64,000 bases of DNA from Cryptomeria japonica (Eukaryota; Streptophyta; Pinopsida; Cupressales; Cupressaceae), in contig NW_026728916.1 of the NCBI RefSeq assembly GCF_030272615.1, forward strand, positions 372,001-436,000, read 5' to 3'. A program made the translations under genes and the position numbers. Position 1 is the first letter of the stretch. Each line of letters opens with the position of its first letter. Below are positions 22,754 through 34,715 of this stretch, piece after piece. Below the pieces are notes generated by a model. That model ran no database searches, had not been told where the DNA came from, and saw only the letters and a list, made by a program, of their open reading frames with translations.

Positions 22754-24195
22754 TGTATCAAGTTTATGTACAATGGATAAGAATTTTCCATATCAGCATA
22801 TAATAACCCTTTTAGGCATTGCAATGCTATGTGGGCAACTCAAGAAAGTATGGTTCCACACAATAGGGAAGCCCAAGCTTCCTCAGTACCCAATCATCAT
22901 CAAGAAGAATTCAAGTCTTTATCCATAGACTTAAAACAAAAGATGAAAATAAAATATCAAGGCATGGGGGAGTACTCTTTTGAACCCTTATGTCTATCAA
23001 AATTACCCACATTGCCAAAATCTTATGGACAACCTTCTACATCAACACATCAGGCAATATAGCTCATCACCAAGTTTCATGGTAAATTTATTCAATTGGG
23101 CACATTGGCCAATGAATCAGAAGAGAAAGACATCCTTAGTTGGCTATACAAGGATGAAGAAGTTAGAGCTACTACCATAGAGGTGGCCATGCCAATATAA
23201 CAATATAGAAAAGGATTTTGGATCATGGAACAAATGGGATACAATTTGCAAGAGACAAAATAGGACCAGGATATGGACAACATGTACCACCTAGGCAAAA
23301 GAAAAATAAATATTAGAAACCTCAATGGAAAGCAAAGAAGAAATATAATGAAAACTTATGGAAAGAGGCACTACACCAAGTAACAGAAATGACAAAGAAA
23401 CAACAAGAACATCAAGAAAAAGAGAAATGACAAGAGGAACTGGCTATTCAAAGAGAAGAATCCTCTTATAACAAAGTGCATCATGTGCGAGAACTTGATC
23501 AAACCAAGGTAGAGCCACCACCTGAAGAAATTTTTACTCACTGAAGAGAAATAGTGTATGAACAAATGCAAATAATACAAGTGGATTCCAATTCCAAATC
23601 AAAATAAACTACAACACTGGTATCAATTTTCAGAGATATTTTCACACAATACAACATACCTTGTAGAAGCAGCGAGATACTCTATGATAGTAATTTTGAA
23701 ACTGATTCTAATGAATATGAATGGGGTAGTTGTTCAGATATTACTGAAGACATTGATGTAGATAACATCCACTCATACACACACCTTTCTTAGGAGGGAC
23801 AAGGCACATAATCTCAACCACTTGAATTCGAACCATGACTTATCTACGAGGCTAGTGAGAATGAGTAGCAACAATATGAAGAAGGTTACATCAAAGATAA
23901 TACCACCGAAGACCTTGACAATATCATAAACCTAACCAGTCTCCAGAATAAATATAACAAGGCTTATATCATGAGATTTACCCTGATCAATCTCAACCCA
24001 CAAAAGAACTCCTTACCACTCATATATTCTGACCTCATAGACTGGGAAGAACCTAAACACCATGATATATGAATTTTCCCACATGATGAATCCATTTTCT
24101 AATATCTATGTTTAGTCAACTTAGAAACATTCTCTACCAGCAAACAAAATAATGATATTTGCAATTAGGGGAGTGTCAAGTAACTCAGTTGCAAA

Positions 24196-25690
24196 AATGA
24201 AAGAAACAAAGGATCTAATGGTGAAAACCAGTCAATGATAGTATTAGATCACACAAAAGTAAAAATAAAGGATGCTTCTGAGGGTGAAAACCTTTTTGAG
24301 GCACCTAAAGATGGGAGAGTTGACACTCTTCCTAAACATTATCAAGAAATGTCACCCATATTGATTGAGACAAATCAATCAATAAAAATCGGTACTGAAG
24401 CAGCAGTCAAAACCATACACCTAGCAGAGTCACTGACAGATGAGGAACAACTAGATTTAATCAAATTATTCAAGGAAAAGAAAATTAGTTTTGCTTGGTC
24501 ATATGATGATATGCCTGGAATATATCCAAACCTAATCATGCATCATTTATCCATCGCACTAGGAGCTAAGCCAGTGAAACATAAATTAAGAAAAATGAAT
24601 CTGCATGTAGCATTATTGGTCAATGCATAACTAAAGAAGTTATTAGATGTCATATTTATCCAACCTATAGACTATGCTGAATGGATCTCAAACATTGTAC
24701 CAGTTTCAAATCCTGACGAAAGCATCAGAATATGCATAGATTTTAGAGATGTCAATAAAGCATGTCCGAAGGATGACTTTCCTTTGCCAAGCATCGACAT
24801 AATTGTGGATCTAACAGCAAGCCACATGATGTTATCATTAATGGATGGTTTCTTTGGCTATAATCAAAACAAGAAAGCTCCAGAGGATCAAGATAAAACT
24901 GTATTTACCTATCCATGGGGAGCATATTGCTGGAATGTCATGCCTTTTGACCTCAAAAAAGCTGGGGCAACTTATTAAAGACCCATGGTGATAATCTTCC
25001 ATGATATGATGCATAGCTTGATGGAGGACAATGTGGATGATTTACTGGCTAAATCATTCACCCGAGCAGAACATCTAGGCATAATAGATTGAATCTTTCA
25101 AAGATTGGAATAGTTCAAGGTCAGACTAAACCCTAAGAAGCGTGTCTTCGGGGTCACATCAGGAAAATTATTAGGATACATTGTGTCAGCCAAGGGCATT
25201 GAAGTAGATCTAGGGAAGGTACATGCCATCATGGAGATTCCACCCCTAAGGAACATTAGCCAACTCAAATCTCTACAAGGATGGTTGTAGTCTATCAGGC
25301 GATTCATAGCTCAACAAGTGGATAAATGTCTACCATTCAATAATCTTCTATAGAAGAATATACCTTTTAGATTGGAAGACGCGTGTGTGGAGTCATTTCA
25401 CTACCTCAAGAAATATCTGATGAATTGGCCAGTTTTGGTACCACCAATAGATGGCAAGCCACTCATTCTCTACATATCAATAACTAAAGTATCATTGGGG
25501 GCATCACTAGCACAAGAAGATCCAAAATTCAAGGAACAAGCTATATATTACATCAGCTGAACATTAAACAAATATGAGCTAAATTATACATTAATTGAGA
25601 AGGCTTTCTTGGTAGTAGTATTTGCCTGTCAAAAGTTCGGTCACTACATGCTAGCCCATACGATCAAGATGGTAGTGAAAATTGATAGTT
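24196..25690 (+). pseudogene. Gypsy reverse transcriptase and RNase H
   Basis: Frames follow the Gypsy RT order: 'KPVKHKLRKM', 'YAEWISNIVPVSNPD', 'RICIDFRDVNKACPKDDFPL', 'LSLMDGFFGYNQ', 'WNVMPFDLKKAGATY', the active site 'NVDD' (25030-25041, normally YVDD), 'LNPKKRVFGVTSGKLLGYIV' and 'SLQGWL*SIRRFIAQ'. RNase H follows ('LYISITKVSLGASLAQ', 'FGHYMLAHT'). Stops at several points plus Tyr to Asn in the active site make it non-functional. Integrase should follow but does not. Confidence 0.9.
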
Positions 25691-26090
25691 TCATGCATCA
25701 AAATTGTCATCTTCAAAGTATCAATCATTCATATCACAACATTTTAGTTTTATTTAGCTTTTATGCATATCTTTTCTTAGCTTAATTAACCCATATAGCA
25801 TCATCTTAGCTTTCAATTTGGAACTCATCTAAATCTTAATCATCTAGTTTTGCATTTCATCTTAATCATCTAGTTTTGCATTTCATCTTCATCATCTCAT
25901 ATTATCATTCACTAAGATCTTAGATTCATTCATTAAATATTGCAAAGGGTTACCCCCATACATCTTCCAGAGCCTAAAGTGTAGATCATTTCAACTATTT
26001 GGTTAAATCCTATTTGTTGGTCACTTGGGCAAAATTTTATGGATTAATATTGGCTATCTTATTGGAAATTCTAGATAATTAGTTGGAAAC
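25688..26090 (+). mobile_element. LTR-like segment after the truncated Gypsy pol
   Basis: It begins 'tttcatgcatcaaaattg', nearly identical to 16181-16200 inside the Gypsy LTR just after its TATA box, and continues with similar 'tcatctta..' composition. It may be the R/U5 part of a related 3' LTR, fused to RNase H by deletion. A 26-bp exact tandem duplication occurs inside (25835-25886). Confidence 0.4.
25835..25886. repeat. 26-bp exact tandem duplication
   Basis: Two adjacent identical units beginning 'cttaatcatctagttttgca', period 26. Confidence 0.95.
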
Positions 26091-26464
26091 ACCAACACTA
26101 CTGATTCCTTGTTGGATCAATCAGGGGCTCTCTCAAGTAATCGACTTATTCATTCACTGCTCTTAAATTTTTGTTCCCCAAACTATGATATCCCTCTCCT
26201 AGGTTTGGTTGTTCGCAAAAATAAAAAGGTTCATTCTATACCTTCTCATAGATCTCACATTGTTCCTCTATTCTTTCTTCTTGGCCCCATTTTAGATCTC
26301 TATTTGTAGTTATATTTTAATTGTGTGGCCTTGTTGAAAGTGTTACCTATGTATAAACCTACTATTTTCTGTTTAGGTTTGATGAATGTCATCTAATGTA
26401 CAAAAATTTGGGGCCCTTCCCCACTTACTTTAATAAAAATCATTGGATATTTTTCTTATCAAAT
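26091..26464. other. Unassigned; possible LINE 3' tail
   Basis: T-rich hydrophobic frames ending near 'aataaaaatcattgg' resemble the other presumed LINE 3' ends in this window, but the evidence is compositional only. Confidence 0.25.
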
Positions 26465-27235
26465 TTCTTTCTAACTCTTCCTCTTGGACCACTTCTTCTT
26501 GTTTTTCCTCTTGAAGAACTCTAATTTTTCCTTTGCCTTGATCTTGATTGTTTTGGAGCTAGTGTTGACATCTTCCTTCTTTGAAATATGTAACTGAGAG
26601 AAAAAATATTTATCATTATCTTCTCTAGATGAATCTCTCAAACCTTTGTAATGTGAAATAAGATATCTCACAAGGTTATGATACTAAATGATAGACAAAT
26701 CTTTCCTCTCTTAAGTGATGATGATGCAATTGTTCCACCTTATTGTTAGAGACATCAACACATTTTTTATCATAACTTATTTTTTTAATAATTTCTCCTA
26801 GAGAGGCCATTTTATTAACGAAATCGTTTCACCTTACATAACAATCTCTCACATTTTAGCTTCCTACATTTTTAAATTTTTTAAATTCTATTTTCAAGGT
26901 TTGTAGCTTGACAACCTTGATCTAGTCACTAACTTCACAACATTATTTTATATTCTTTCAATAATTCTTAGATATTTCCTTTATATTCTTTCAAGTAGTC
27001 TTAGCTATATATGCATCTAAAATTGATGGAAATAAACTCTTATCCAAAGCTATTAGAATGTGTAATAAATCTTGTACATTAGTATTCTTTGCCTTAATCA
27101 TTTTATAATTGGTTATAAGTTATTCCAATCAACTGGCAAAAAATGTCATCATTATTTTAGTGTAAAAAATGTCATCATTTTAATGCACCAATAATCATAA
27201 TCACTTCTGTTGAATTTTGAGATTGATAAATAATT
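26465..27235 (-). pseudogene. Copia gag fragment (UBN2-type)
   Basis: Minus-strand frames give 'YDYWCIKMMTFF' (usual 'YxxWxxxMxxxL'), 'ALDKSLFPSILDAYIAKTT' (usual ALxxSxFPxIxxAxTxKEAW), 'VVKLQTLKIEFKKFKN' and 'VNKMASLGEIIKK', the order of the plant Copia gag domain. Stops occur every few dozen codons, and protease and pol do not follow to the left. A candidate LTR starts on the minus strand with 'TGTTGGAAAC' at 27670. Confidence 0.65.
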
Positions 27236-27670
27236 AGGTTTTGACATGATGAATTTTTAATAAAATCACCTAGTTTGCTGACAAATGAAGACTTTTAAAT
27301 ACAATCCTAGATAATGATGGTAGATTTATACTTAGAAAATAAAAAAAGACAAATTTTTTAATAGAGATATTTACAAAAAGGAAATATTAATTTTCTTTGC
27401 ATACATCAATTAAACAAGAAAAATAGAGCCGCATCCAAATGTCATTAAATACATTATTTTTCATGACAAATTAATCAACTGAGTTTACAAAATAATAGGA
27501 AATGATGCCAAAAATAGAAAAAAATACTAAAAACTAAATTTTATTACAGTATATACAACAAAGCACACTAGAGAGTTTTATGGAAACAAGCTAAACTATA
27601 AAACAATTCAGAAACTGTATAATGAAATTGTATGACACTCAATGCTATTGGAAGTATTAGTTTCCAACAC
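27236..27670 (-). mobile_element. Possible 5' LTR/leader of the gag fragment
   Basis: On the minus strand the segment starts 'TGTTGGAAACTAATAC' at 27670 and leads into the gag fragment. I could not find a clear LTR end or primer site, so this is tentative. Confidence 0.3.
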
Positions 27671-28287
27671 ATTCTTTGTAAAGTTCTTCTCTCATATCTC
27701 CTTTGTACTCCTTTTTATATTATTGTTGTTCACAGGAATCAAATTTTTTATCACTAACTATTCACTATATCCTTCTTTTACACCTTTTCCTATATTCATT
27801 CAATATGAATCCTTCTATCAAATAATGCACACTTATTTTATATCATCTTCTTTCCTATCTAAAACAAATGGTAATGTCAATAATTTCTCTCCAATTCTTT
27901 TCAAAAAATAAGCCTTCATTGAAGTCAAAGTTTGCTAGATATGAATCATTGATGAGGCATGCAAGACTAGTTTCTAGAATTCATTGAAATCACTTATACT
28001 CAAACTATTATATGATATAATATTTATAAAACTCATGGGAAATTCATGAAAACCCATGATGAAATTGACTAAATGATTATAAAATAAAATATTCCTAGTT
28101 TCCTAGAGTAGTCAAACCTAAAACATAGTGAGGTTGTGTTGTTAGGGCACAAATAGTTTTTTTTTTAAATGAAGTATATATGAGTGTTTGTATCATAAAA
28201 TTATGAGCAATCAATTTTTGACGTGTGTACCATTATTATTTTTCATGTAATGAGATTATATAAATCACTAACTTTATGGATTTCTAT
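27671..28287. other. No recognisable gene
   Basis: AT-rich spacer; the 89-codon frame at 27642-27911 shows no family signature. Confidence 0.4.
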
Positions 28288-28407
28288 AGGTCTCTTTTGA
28301 TGATGTTAGGTCTCATGGGATTATCATAGGTCTCCTAAGATTTTCATAAGTATCTTAAGTTTTTAATAGGCCTCTTGTGTCTATCATAGGTATCCTAGAG
28401 CTATCAT
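28288..28407. repeat. 20-bp minisatellite, six units
   Basis: Six head-to-tail units of exactly 20 bases start at 28288, 28308, 28328, 28348, 28368 and 28388. The consensus is roughly 'AGGTCTCNTNAGNTTATCAT' and a decayed seventh unit follows at 28408. No spacers separate the units. The array sits directly upstream of a Copia fragment. Confidence 0.9.
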
Positions 28408-28450
28408 ATTCCTCTTATTCAAAGAATTAAAATTATTATATAAGAAAGGA

Positions 28451-30010
28451 ATGGTATATGGATTGCCACCAATGGAGACACTTAAGACAACATGTGAGAG
28501 TTTCATATTGGAAAAGCAACATAGAAACAAATTTCCAGTTGTGGAGTCTTATCAAGAAAAATATCCACTTGAGATAGTGCATTTAGATCTTTGTGGACCA
28601 ATGCAAACACCATACATAAGTGGAAGAATTTATTTATTGACATTTATTGATCATTTGAGTAGGAAAGCATGGGTTAATTTTTTGAAATATAAATAAAATT
28701 TATTTTCTATTTTTAAAGAGTTCAATGCAAAATATGAAAAATAAAGTGGTTACTATATCAAAACATTTAGAATTGATTGAGGTGGTGAATATATCTCAAG
28801 TGACTTTTAGAATTTTTGGAAAGAAATTGGCATAAGAAAACAATTTACAATAAGGTACACTAAAAAAAATGGAATAGCTAAGAGAAAGAATATGAGAATT
28901 ATGGAAATGACACGAAGTATGATAAAAGAAAAACATCTACCAAATGAGTATTGGGATGAAGCAGTTGTATGTTTAGTATACATATTAAATAGATGTCCAA
29001 CAAAAGTAGTGTTAAATAAAACACCAAAAGAAGCTTTGAGAAAAAGGAACCATAATATAGAACATTTGAGAGCTTTTGGGTGTTTGTCATACTTACTGAT
29101 GCCTCAAGATTTTAGAAAGAAACTAGATGATAGAGGAGAGAAGTGCATATTTGTGGGATACAATGAAAAAACCAAGGCATATAAGATATACAATCCTATA
29201 AAAAAGAAGCTGATAATAAGCCATGATGTTGAGTTTGTTGCTATAATTGAAGAAGAAGCATGTGATGGAAGCATAGATTAAAAAACTATAATTGCAGCTA
29301 GTGTTCCACAAGAGAATGAAGAGAATTAAACTCAAGTTGTCAATCCTAGTGAAAAAACAAATGTTCCTACAACACCTACAAGGGAACCTACCATTCTGAA
29401 TCTTACTACTCCAGCAAGTAATAATAGTATTGAGTCTTCTAATCCAACATCTACATCACTAAGATCAAGGTCTATAATCACTTCAAAGAAGACATTAAGT
29501 CTAAGGGAGATATATGATGAAATACAAGAGGGTGAAAATGATGATTTATGCTCTAATTTTGTATTCTTAATACAAGATGATCCAATTTATGTGGAATATG
29601 TCATTCAAGATGACAAATGGATTACAACCATGAATGAAGAAATTCAGTCAATAGAAAAGAATCAAACTTGGGATCTAGTAGAGCTTCCTAAAGGCAAGGA
29701 TGTGATTGAATTTAAATGGGTTGACAAGAAAAAGTATAATGCTAATGGAAAAGTACAAAAGCACAAGGCAGGAGTAGTAGCTAAAGGCTTCAAACAATAG
29801 CCAAGCATAGAATACAATGAAACTTTTACACCCATGGAAAATATCATATTCCATTAGAATGGTCTTATCTATAAAAGCTCAAAATAATTGGAAGGTTTAT
29901 GAAATGGATATTAAATCAACATTATTGAATTGCATTTTTGAAAGAAGAAGTGTATATAAATCAGCCACCCGATTATGAAGTTTTGGGAGGTTTAATTATC
30001 ATATAAATTT
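28451..30010 (+). pseudogene. Copia integrase and partial reverse transcriptase
   Basis: Frames run from the pre-integrase region ('MVYGLPPME', 'CESFILEKQHRNKFP') through integrase ('VHLDLCGPM', 'RID*GGEY', then 'KKNGIAKRKN', where the usual E of 'AERxN' is K, so the third catalytic acid is lost) and the 'LRAFGCLSY' and 'KCIFVGYNEKTKAYKIYNP' segments. RT begins at 29591 ('WITTMNEEIQSIEKNQTWDL', 'EFKWVDKKKYNANGKVQKHK') and degenerates by 29900. The element ends abruptly at about 30010 against an oppositely oriented Copia fragment. Confidence 0.85.
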
Positions 30011-30011
30011 T

Positions 30012-32633
30012 GAGAAAAATTTTGGCCCCCAACTGAATTTCTCTGAGTGTCAAAATGAGTAATAGTTTCATTATTACTAAAGCCACTCACTATGGTTTCT
30101 CAAAATTCAGTACTCTGTGACCCCTGCAAACAATTCTTTCCATGAGAAGAATTGACAATCTTTGTATTTCCTGACAGATGTTCTAAGGACTATTCCATAT
30201 TGAGCTAAGATCGATGCGTATCTAAAAGAATGAGATCCCCATTTTGTGGCTCTTGAATATGAAGACGTGATGGGTTGTTCTCACACATTTCCCTTGTTCC
30301 CATAGATTGATCTTTAATGACATATGGAGAACTCCGGCTTTGAGAGGTGATAGGATCCCCCTGGGCATTGTGTTGGAGACCGCAAGGATTAATCAACATA
30401 TTTTTATCCCCAAATGCATTAGTTTGTATTGCCTCAATGTTGTCATGTCAAGAGGCATGACCAAAGGAAAATTCATTTGCAGAAAATAGTGTTCATTGAA
30501 TAGTACATCCTAACTTTGAATTATCTTTCTTTCAAGAGGATCCCATAAGGGAAAGTCATATTGGTCCTCACCATAACCAAGAAAGATGCAACATCTTGAT
30601 TTGGAATCAAGTTTGGAACTCTTCTCCTTAGGAATGACAACAAATTCTTCACAGCCAAAAATTCAAAGATAATGATAAGTAATTCTCTTATCCAACCAAG
30701 TCTTTTTGGGAATGTCAAAATTCAAATGAGATGAGGGCACTCAGTTGATCAAATATACTATTTTGTTGCATGCTTCTTCCCAAAACTTCTTATCCAATCT
30801 AGCAATCGAGAGCATGCAATGATCTCTCTCAAGAATTGTATGATTGAGCCTTTCAATTGCACCGTTCTCTTAAGGAGTAAAGGGAACAACCTTAATCTGA
30901 TGAATACTATTATTGGCACAAAAACTATCGAATTCCATGGAGCATAATTTCCCTCCATTGTCTATTTGCAAGAACTTAATTTTGTGTCCACTTTGATTTT
31001 TAGCAAAAGCTTTGAATAACATAAATTTAGAAAACACTTCTGATTTTCTTGACAACATGTAAATCCAAAATTTTCTTGTGAAATCATCAAGGAAGGTGAC
31101 AAAGTAGTTATCACCTCCAATGGAGGTTACCTCTATGGGTCCAAAGACATCAGAATGAACCAGCTCCAAGGGCATTCTCTTCTTCTCATGACCAGTCCTT
31201 AAGAAGTTGACCCGCTTCTACTTGCCATAAAGGTAATGTTGGCAAAAATCCAACTCAATTGATTTTAGACCCAGTAATTGCTCTCTCTTAAGCATGATTG
31301 AGAGCCCCCTTTTTCTCATGTGACTAATTTTTTGGTGCTAAAGCTTGGTACTTCTATCTTCAATAGTCATAGTAGCTCCCACTTGATCATGATTATAAAA
31401 AACATATAGAATACCAACTTTATTTCCCTTTGCTATCAAAAAAGCCCCTTTAGTTACTTTCCAAGAATCAACAATAAAGAATACATGGCAACCTTGGTCA
31501 TAAAGTTGACTAATGGAAATTAACTTCCTCTTGAGTTTAGGAACATGGTGAACATCCTTCAAGAGCCATTTGCTTCCATTTTCCAGCTACAACCAAACAT
31601 TACCTTTCCAAATAAATTCACATTCTTTATTGTCACCTAAATACACTCTTCCAAACTACCCTTCTTCATAATTAGTGAAGGTTTCCATGCAAGAAGTGGC
31701 CTGAAAGGAAGCTTCGGAATCAAGTATCCATGAAATTGATGTGGTCTTAGTTGTGGAAAGAACTAAAACACCATTACGTCTATCATAAGCTATATTAGCT
31801 TCGTTGTCTCACACTTTTTCTTGTGCTTTCTTGTAAGACCAATAATTCCTTTCTGTATGGCTAGCCTTACCACAAAACCAACACTCACCATTCCGACCTC
31901 TTGATTTTGATCTTTTCGTAGATTTGGATCTTTTCCTTCTATTATACTTGCCTCTTTCTTGATGCCTTTTAGTACTTACTACCATCAAAGCTTCTTCGGA
32001 TGAAGGCTCTTGATTATTTCTTCTCATATCTTTGCTAAGAAGAGTACTTGCAACATCATGGAACTTCAATTTGCTTTGGGCTACCACTAAAGTGCTGAAA
32101 GCCATTACAATGCCTTCCTAGCTATTGGGTAGTGAACATAATAGCAAAATTGCCTTGATTTCATCATCGAAACTGATGCCAACTAAGATTAATTGATTCA
32201 CTAAGGTGTTGAATTCATTCAAATGGTTTGACACAATTCCACCTTCCTTCATTTTCAGATTATAAAGCTTTTTCATAATATATACCATATTAGATGTCGA
32301 AGCCATCTCATACAGGGAAGAAATTTTGTCCCACAATTATTTCGATGTTTTTTGTGATGAAACATTGAACAACACATTGCTAGACAATGAAAGGAAGATT
32401 TTCACACTTGCCTTCTTATCCATTTTTTGCCAATCTTCATCAAATAAAGTGCCTTGTCCTTTTGCCTTTTCTTCCAATGCTAATGCGAGATCCTGCTTAA
32501 TCAACAGTGACTCCATCTGTACCTTCCAAAGGATGAAGTTCTGACCTGCGAATTTCTCAATTTTCCACTTGTCCTCCTCTTCCATAATTCTAGAACTTTC
32601 AATCTGAATTTCCAACCAGCTCTTGACCACCGA
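30012..32633 (-). pseudogene. Copia gag-protease-integrase fragment
   Basis: Minus-strand order: gag (from about 32630, 'WKIEKFAGQNFILWKVQM', 'NLKMKEGGIVSNHLNEFNTL'), zinc knuckle 'CWFCGKASHTERNYW' with its last Cys changed to Tyr (about 31850), protease 'WILDSEASF' where DSG has become DSE (about 31720), pre-integrase 'MKDVHHVPKLKRKLISISQL', and integrase ('LVHSDVFGPI', 'FLQIDNGGKL', 'ENGAIERLNHT'). RT and RNase H are missing: the sequence stops in the spacer after integrase at about 30012. Stops are scattered throughout. Confidence 0.87.
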
Positions 32634-32645
32634 GATTTCATACCA
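32634..32645 (-). other. Copia primer-binding site
   Basis: On the minus strand it reads 'TGGTATGAAATC', a decayed form of the initiator-Met tRNA site 'TGGTATCAGAGC', placed between LTR and gag as expected. Confidence 0.6.
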
Positions 32646-33132
32646 TTTTTTTTATTATGGAAGTGAATAATTGAAGTGCATGAAGAAAAAGAAAGAAAGA
32701 ACAAAAATAAAATAAATGCACAAATAGACAGAACACACGGATTTTATAGTGGTTCACCCATATTCGCTAAATCCACTTTAATCAGGGAATTCTCTTATTA
32801 TATAATAATTTCAAGAAGAAATTAAGAGTACATAGCAGCAGATATATATAGAGACTCCAATACAACTCAGAAAGGGAAGCCTAACTGTCAGTCGTATTGG
32901 AGAGAAAAAATCTATTGGCGTTTCATCTTCAACACCAACTATGATAAATAATGAGGAGATTAAAGGGAATATTTCTTGTTTTCCAGGAAACAACTTGCAG
33001 AATTTTTCATTTGTTTCATCGAAGAAGACAATGGAAAAGGGAAGAGTATAGAGAGATGAAATTTGTAATTTCAATTTGGGAGGAAGTAAAGTTGTAAATC
33101 TGGTTTAGGTAAGTTGTTTGGCTAGCAAAACA
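32646..33132 (-). mobile_element. 5' LTR of the minus-strand Copia fragment
   Basis: A unit of about 487 bp running from 'TGTTTTGCTAGCC' (minus strand, at 33132) to the primer site. A TATA box lies at 32843-32850 ('tatatata'). It contains 'aacacacggattttatagtg' (32732-32751), a motif shared in the same orientation with other LTRs here. Confidence 0.55.
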
Positions 33133-34329
33133 TCTCTCAATTTTATAATTGAAAAAAAAATATGCAGAATATTAAAATGTTTTGTTGTAGTTCAGTTTGG
33201 ACTTTGGAAATATGATTTTATGAAGTTTTAATTTTAAATATATTTAATATTCATATATAAATGATAATATAGGCATTATTTATTAAAGATATGTATATGT
33301 ATTTTAAAATATATTGAATGTAGGCAATTGTTTTATTAACCATCTTTATATGCTTGTACATTTATGTTTGAAAAGTTATAGACCAATCAAATTATGTAAA
33401 GAATATTTTTTCTAATGTATACCAAAAATTACTAACAAATCATAATTCATGATTATGTATGACGTGATGTAATTTTAATTCATAATGCAGAATTTAGCAT
33501 TCCAAGATAGCTAACTCATGAAACCTTAATGCTCATTTTTTATGGCTATTATAAAAATTAACATAATGTGCATTCTTAAGATTTTCCTCTGCTTACATAA
33601 ATTATATAATTTACACAATATTTAAATTAAATTAATTTGCATGAAAATGAAGTCTAATAAGTTTATAGAATTTCCCTTATTTTAATCTAATAAATCATAA
33701 ATATAAGTCAAATGCATGGAAGGGACCTAGAAGAAGCTCTTTGAATTTTTTTAATTAACTTTAATGTGTTGCACCCCTATCCACACAATCAAATTTAATT
33801 GTATGATGATAAACTTTTCTATTTAGTAATCAATTGTTGATAGTGATGATATAAAAGTGGTTATAATAAAAAGTGTTTTGAGTTTCAACACACATGTCTT
33901 TTACTCATTGAATAGTGATTAATTGAATTAATTTAAATGATACATAGGATATGTGAGGATAAATTTTTATTCAATGTATAATATCCTTCATTGCCCTTTG
34001 ATTCACAACAACTCCCAAGCTTTCCTTAACTAGATCATTGTTTATGAGGTTTTAAAAGGAATTTTATTTTTATTACCCTAGATTCTTGAATAGGATTCTT
34101 TATTTTATGTTAATATATAATAATCTATGTTTATGCATAAATGTTTTCTTAATCAACATCATTTTCAACTCATATCAATACGTAGATGTCATTTTATTGT
34201 GTTAGTCATATATGTGTGTTTATGTGTGTATCCATATACATACATAAATATATATATACACACATTAATTTGTTTGCATATATGTATATAAAATAATTAA
34301 ATATTTAGATTACAATTGAAATATCTATT
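33133..34329. other. No recognisable gene
   Basis: Very AT-rich; nothing coding or repeat-bounded is seen. Confidence 0.5.
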
Positions 34330-34715
34330 ATTACGAGATCCATTTTATAAAGATAAACAGGTTTTACATGGACCCGAAACCAAGAGTTTTACAGAACCTA
34401 GCCATTCGCCAACCAAATAGAAACCAACAACAAAACAAGGGAACACCCCAGACCGAACATAAAAGTAAAAATAAATAATAGGCAACAAAACAAAATATAA
34501 ACAAACACTCAATTAAGCGAGTGCACCAGCTCCTTGTTCTTCTAGATGGTAACCTTATTGATTTCCTCCAATTCCTCCATAATGAACCTGGAGGCACCCT
34601 TATTGCTGCTCCTGAATTTGGTCCTAGAACTAGGGCCTATAGTTTTATTGCCACCTACAATAGAGTCTTCACCACCTAGATATTTCTTTCTGTTACTGTC
34701 ATTACGAGATCCATT
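34330..34715 (-). mobile_element. 5'-truncated LINE insertion with 15-bp target duplication
   Basis: 'attacgagatccatt' occurs at 34330-34344 and again at 34701-34715, bracketing 356 bases that are less AT-rich than the surroundings. On the minus strand the insert reads a charged coding tail ('GASRFIMEELEEINKVTI', 'KNKELVHSLN') then stop codons and a T-rich 3' region. A long target duplication, 5' truncation and absence of LTRs fit target-primed LINE insertion. There is no clear poly-A tail, so the family is unassigned. Confidence 0.75.

Larger units (their letters stand above)
15216..25690 (+). mobile_element. Ty3/Gypsy element, 5' LTR to RNase H, integrase lost
   Basis: A plus-strand element of about 10.5 kb with parts in order: 5' LTR (15216-16671), primer-binding site (about 16680), a leader of about 3 kb, gag, aspartic protease, reverse transcriptase and RNase H. 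Similarity stops abruptly near 25688, just after 'HYMLAHT' of RNase H, where LTR-like sequence begins, so integrase and the rest of pol are missing. Stops throughout gag-pol and a changed RT active site show it is inactive. Confidence 0.85.

Noticed and set aside
28288-28407. Regular 20-bp repeat as a CRISPR-like array
   Set aside because: Units abut without spacers and the setting is plant nuclear DNA; it is a minisatellite.
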